A DNA stretch of 64,000 nucleotides, taken from positions 278,080-342,079 of the forward strand of contig JAXMOE010000003.1 in assembly GCA_034670025.1 (NCBI GenBank), given 5' to 3'. This stretch comes from PGYR01 sp034670025 (lineage in GTDB: Bacteria; Bacteroidota; Ignavibacteria; Kapaibacteriales; UBA2268). The notes below the pieces were generated by a model. That model was not told the DNA's origin. It ran no database searches and saw nothing but the letters and a program-made list of their open reading frames with translations. Positions 62,601-64,000 of the stretch are shown piece after piece (position 1 is the first letter of the stretch; the number at the start of each line of letters is the position of its first letter). The position numbers and the translations under genes are program-made.

Positions 62601-63359
62601 ATGAAGATAAAAAGATTTACAATAGAAGGTCACGATGGTTACGAAATGGCGGCAGAGCTTGATTTGCCAGCAGAGGGTTACCCAGAGTATTTTTGTATTT
62701 ATGTGCCGTGCTTTACTTGCACAAAAAACATTAGGGTGCTAAAGCATATATCGAAGCAATTGGTAAGCCGTGGTGTGGCATTGCTTCGGTTCGATTTCCC
62801 TGGTTTGGGCGAATCGGAAGGGGACTTTGCGGAGACTACTTATAGCACTAATTTGAAGAACATACGGTTGGCGGCTAAATGGTTAGAAGAGAATTACGAA
62901 GCTCCAAAGTTGGGAATAGGTCACTCGATGGGTGGTTCGGCAATGATGAAATTTGCCCAAGAGTACGACCCAATGGAAATACTGGTAACGATAGCTGCCC
63001 CATCTACTCCCGACCACTTGTGTCAAGTACTTACTAAGAATGTGAAAGAGGCGGAAGAAACTGGCAAATCAGTAAGAACAATCGGCGGCATTGATTTCAC
63101 TTTGACCAAGCAATTCTTCGATGATTTGTCTGAAAACGGTAAGGATTATGATTTGTCTAAACTGAAAAAGCCAATACTCGTACTGCACTCACCAGATGAC
63201 CAAACAGTATCATTGGATGAAGCAAGAAAGATACTCTCCGAAGTTCGGGGGCACCGAAGCTACATTATGCTCAACAACTACGGGCATTTGATTATGGATG
63301 AGGACAAGGCAGTGAAGACGGCTAATATAATCTACAATTGGGCTAAGATGTATTTGTGA
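62601..63359 (+). CDS. Cytoplasmic alpha/beta hydrolase
   Basis: Starting at MKIKRFTIEGHDGYEMAAEL (ATG 62601) the 252-residue protein has no signal peptide. Motifs: YVPCFTCTKNIRVLKHISKQL, RFDFPGLGESEGDF, LGIGHSMGGSAMMKF with Ser near 104, LVLHSPDDQTVSL with the Asp near 205 and NNYGHLIMD with the His near 234. It is close to the OsmC-linked or YitV-like hydrolases, but the osmC partner is absent. The earlier TTG start (62577) is less likely. Confidence 0.83.
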   Translation: MKIKRFTIEGHDGYEMAAELDLPAEGYPEYFCIYVPCFTCTKNIRVLKHISKQLVSRGVALLRFDFPGLGESEGDFAETTYSTNLKNIRLAAKWLEENYEAPKLGIGHSMGGSAMMKFAQEYDPMEILVTIAAPSTPDHLCQVLTKNVKEAEETGKSVRTIGGIDFTLTKQFFDDLSENGKDYDLSKLKKPILVLHSPDDQTVSLDEARKILSEVRGHRSYIMLNNYGHLIMDEDKAVKTANIIYNWAKMYL

Positions 63360-63583
63360 TGGGGGGGTAATAAACCTTCCTAAATCATTTCTGGTAAGGA
63401 GTATTTACAAAAAAGGTCTAGTCCTCTCTACCAGCTAAGTCACAGAGTGGCAAAATACGGTGTGCCGTGCTTAGTCGAGGTGATGCATTGTTAAGATGCC
63501 ATCGACTACGCACTTCGACGTCGCTCAGCATATTACTAAGACAACTTACTTTCATTCAAATCCCCCCAGTCCCCGTTATTGTC
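63360..63583. other. Intergenic region before the transposase
   Basis: This 224-bp gap carries a CTTCGAC-N5-CTCAGCA fragment also found near 49382 (in the gap after cyclase 1). It also has a C-run near 63562. No gene, RNA or terminator was recognised. Confidence 0.4.
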
Positions 63584-64000
63584 TTACGCTAGAATAGGTT
63601 GGCAGTTATTATTATAAAAAACTTTATTTGGTGTAGAATAGTTTAGTGATTGATGAGGTCTTTTTTGATTGTATAAATCAATAGTCTTTTCAATTTCATC
63701 TAAATACTTTTCTATATTATCTGCTTTAATTTTCCTTAAGCCTAATTCACTTTTTAATGTACTAAATACTCTTTCTATCTTCCCATTTTCTGTTGGCGTT
63801 CCTTTTTGACTATAACTACTATTAATTTTAAAATTACACAATGCTTCTTCCCAGTGGTTGCAAACAAATTGCAAACCTCTATCGCTATGTATTATTTCTG
63901 GAACACTATAGAGTAAGCCTTTTTCTAATGCTTTTAGTGATGTGTCTTGACTCTTTAAAGTATTAGAAACAACATGTGAGACTATTTTTCTGCTGTAACC
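63570..64000. mobile_element. Insertion sequence, right-truncated by the window edge
   Basis: Inferred from the transposase. The end of the element is not proven: no terminal repeat or target duplication can be compared from this window. Confidence 0.5.
63584..64000 (-). CDS. IS3/IS481-type transposase, integrase core (5' part outside window)
   Basis: The minus-strand frame is open from the right edge to the stop at 63584. It holds the rve core: IIHSDRGLQFVC with the second Asp and KGTPTENGKIERVFSTLKSELG with the Glu, followed by the helical end RPHQSLNYSTPNKVF. At about 139 visible residues it is the C-terminal third of the protein. The DDE residues that can be seen are intact. The other end and the inverted repeats are not in the window; one end may lie just left of 63584. 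Confidence 0.9.
   Translation of the reverse strand, partial: GYSRKIVSHVVSNTLKSQDTSLKALEKGLLYSVPEIIHSDRGLQFVCNHWEEALCNFKINSSYSQKGTPTENGKIERVFSTLKSELGLRKIKADNIEKYLDEIEKTIDLYNQKRPHQSLNYSTPNKVFYNNNCQPILA

Noticed and set aside
1..64000. tRNA, rRNA and other housekeeping RNA genes
   Set aside because: None seen on either strand; intergenic regions are too short or lack the conserved arms. The check was by eye only.

Overview
The window is AT-rich DNA from a member of the Bacteroidota or a close relative in the FCB group. Ten genes encode secreted proteins that end in, or at the window edge run into, a type IX secretion (T9SS) type A sorting domain. One promoter matches the Bacteroidota form TTTG-N19-TAnnTTTG exactly. 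A Kapabacteria/Ignavibacteria-like lineage would fit the mix of many T9SS proteins and many TPR-cyclases, but that placement is inference. No rRNA, tRNA or CRISPR array was seen.

Layout. 1-4.6 kb: a cobalamin riboswitch lies between a T9SS-secreted beta-propeller-like protein (minus strand, cut by the window start) and a divergent TonB-dependent receptor, which suggests vitamin B12 uptake. 4.6-7 kb: two paralogous small exported proteins, one frameshifted, and murA. 7.3-17.3 kb: a large Ig-like T9SS protein, a heme-copper-oxidase-I-like membrane protein, more T9SS proteins and two tandem hsp20 genes. 17.4-19.5 kb: dnaK, whose upstream region shares a promoter-like element with hsp20. 19.6-23.7 kb: two T9SS genes with almost identical sorting tails, a toxin-antitoxin pair with a broken toxin, and three copies of one terminator. 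23.7-29.3 kb: a GT-C-type glycosyltransferase, an sdpR-sdpI-hydrolase operon, and an ECF42-type sigma factor with its DGPF/YCII partner. 29.4-34.2 kb: a T9SS esterase and paaABCD. 34.3-37.8 kb: two more T9SS genes with shared tails. 37.8-43.5 kb: a response regulator with a degenerate HD-GYP domain, aspartate kinase, an unknown protein and a YfhO-like membrane protein. 43.6-45 kb: nhaA.

The most striking block is 45-58.7 kb. It opens with an aspartate ammonia-lyase carrying an N-terminal cyclic-nucleotide-binding (CNB) fold. Four paralogous receptor-type class III adenylate cyclases follow (signal peptide, periplasmic TPR array, coiled coil, one membrane span, cytoplasmic cyclase). Three share a conserved upstream leader. 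Two are split by frameshifts, and one of these carries a 240-bp tract nearly identical to its neighbour, which points to gene conversion. A YadA-head-like repeat adhesin sits inside the array. A simple reading is a local cAMP module with diversified TPR sensors and a possible cAMP-responsive aspartase. The aspartase CNB domain lacks the usual phosphate-binding Arg, so its ligand is open.

Five frameshifts occur in the window (about 4.73, 23.58, 50.16, 52.95 and 59.38 kb). All are in paralogous or accessory genes, while the long housekeeping genes are intact. Several short intergenic repeat families are dispersed through the window. The right edge cuts an IS3/IS481-like transposase.
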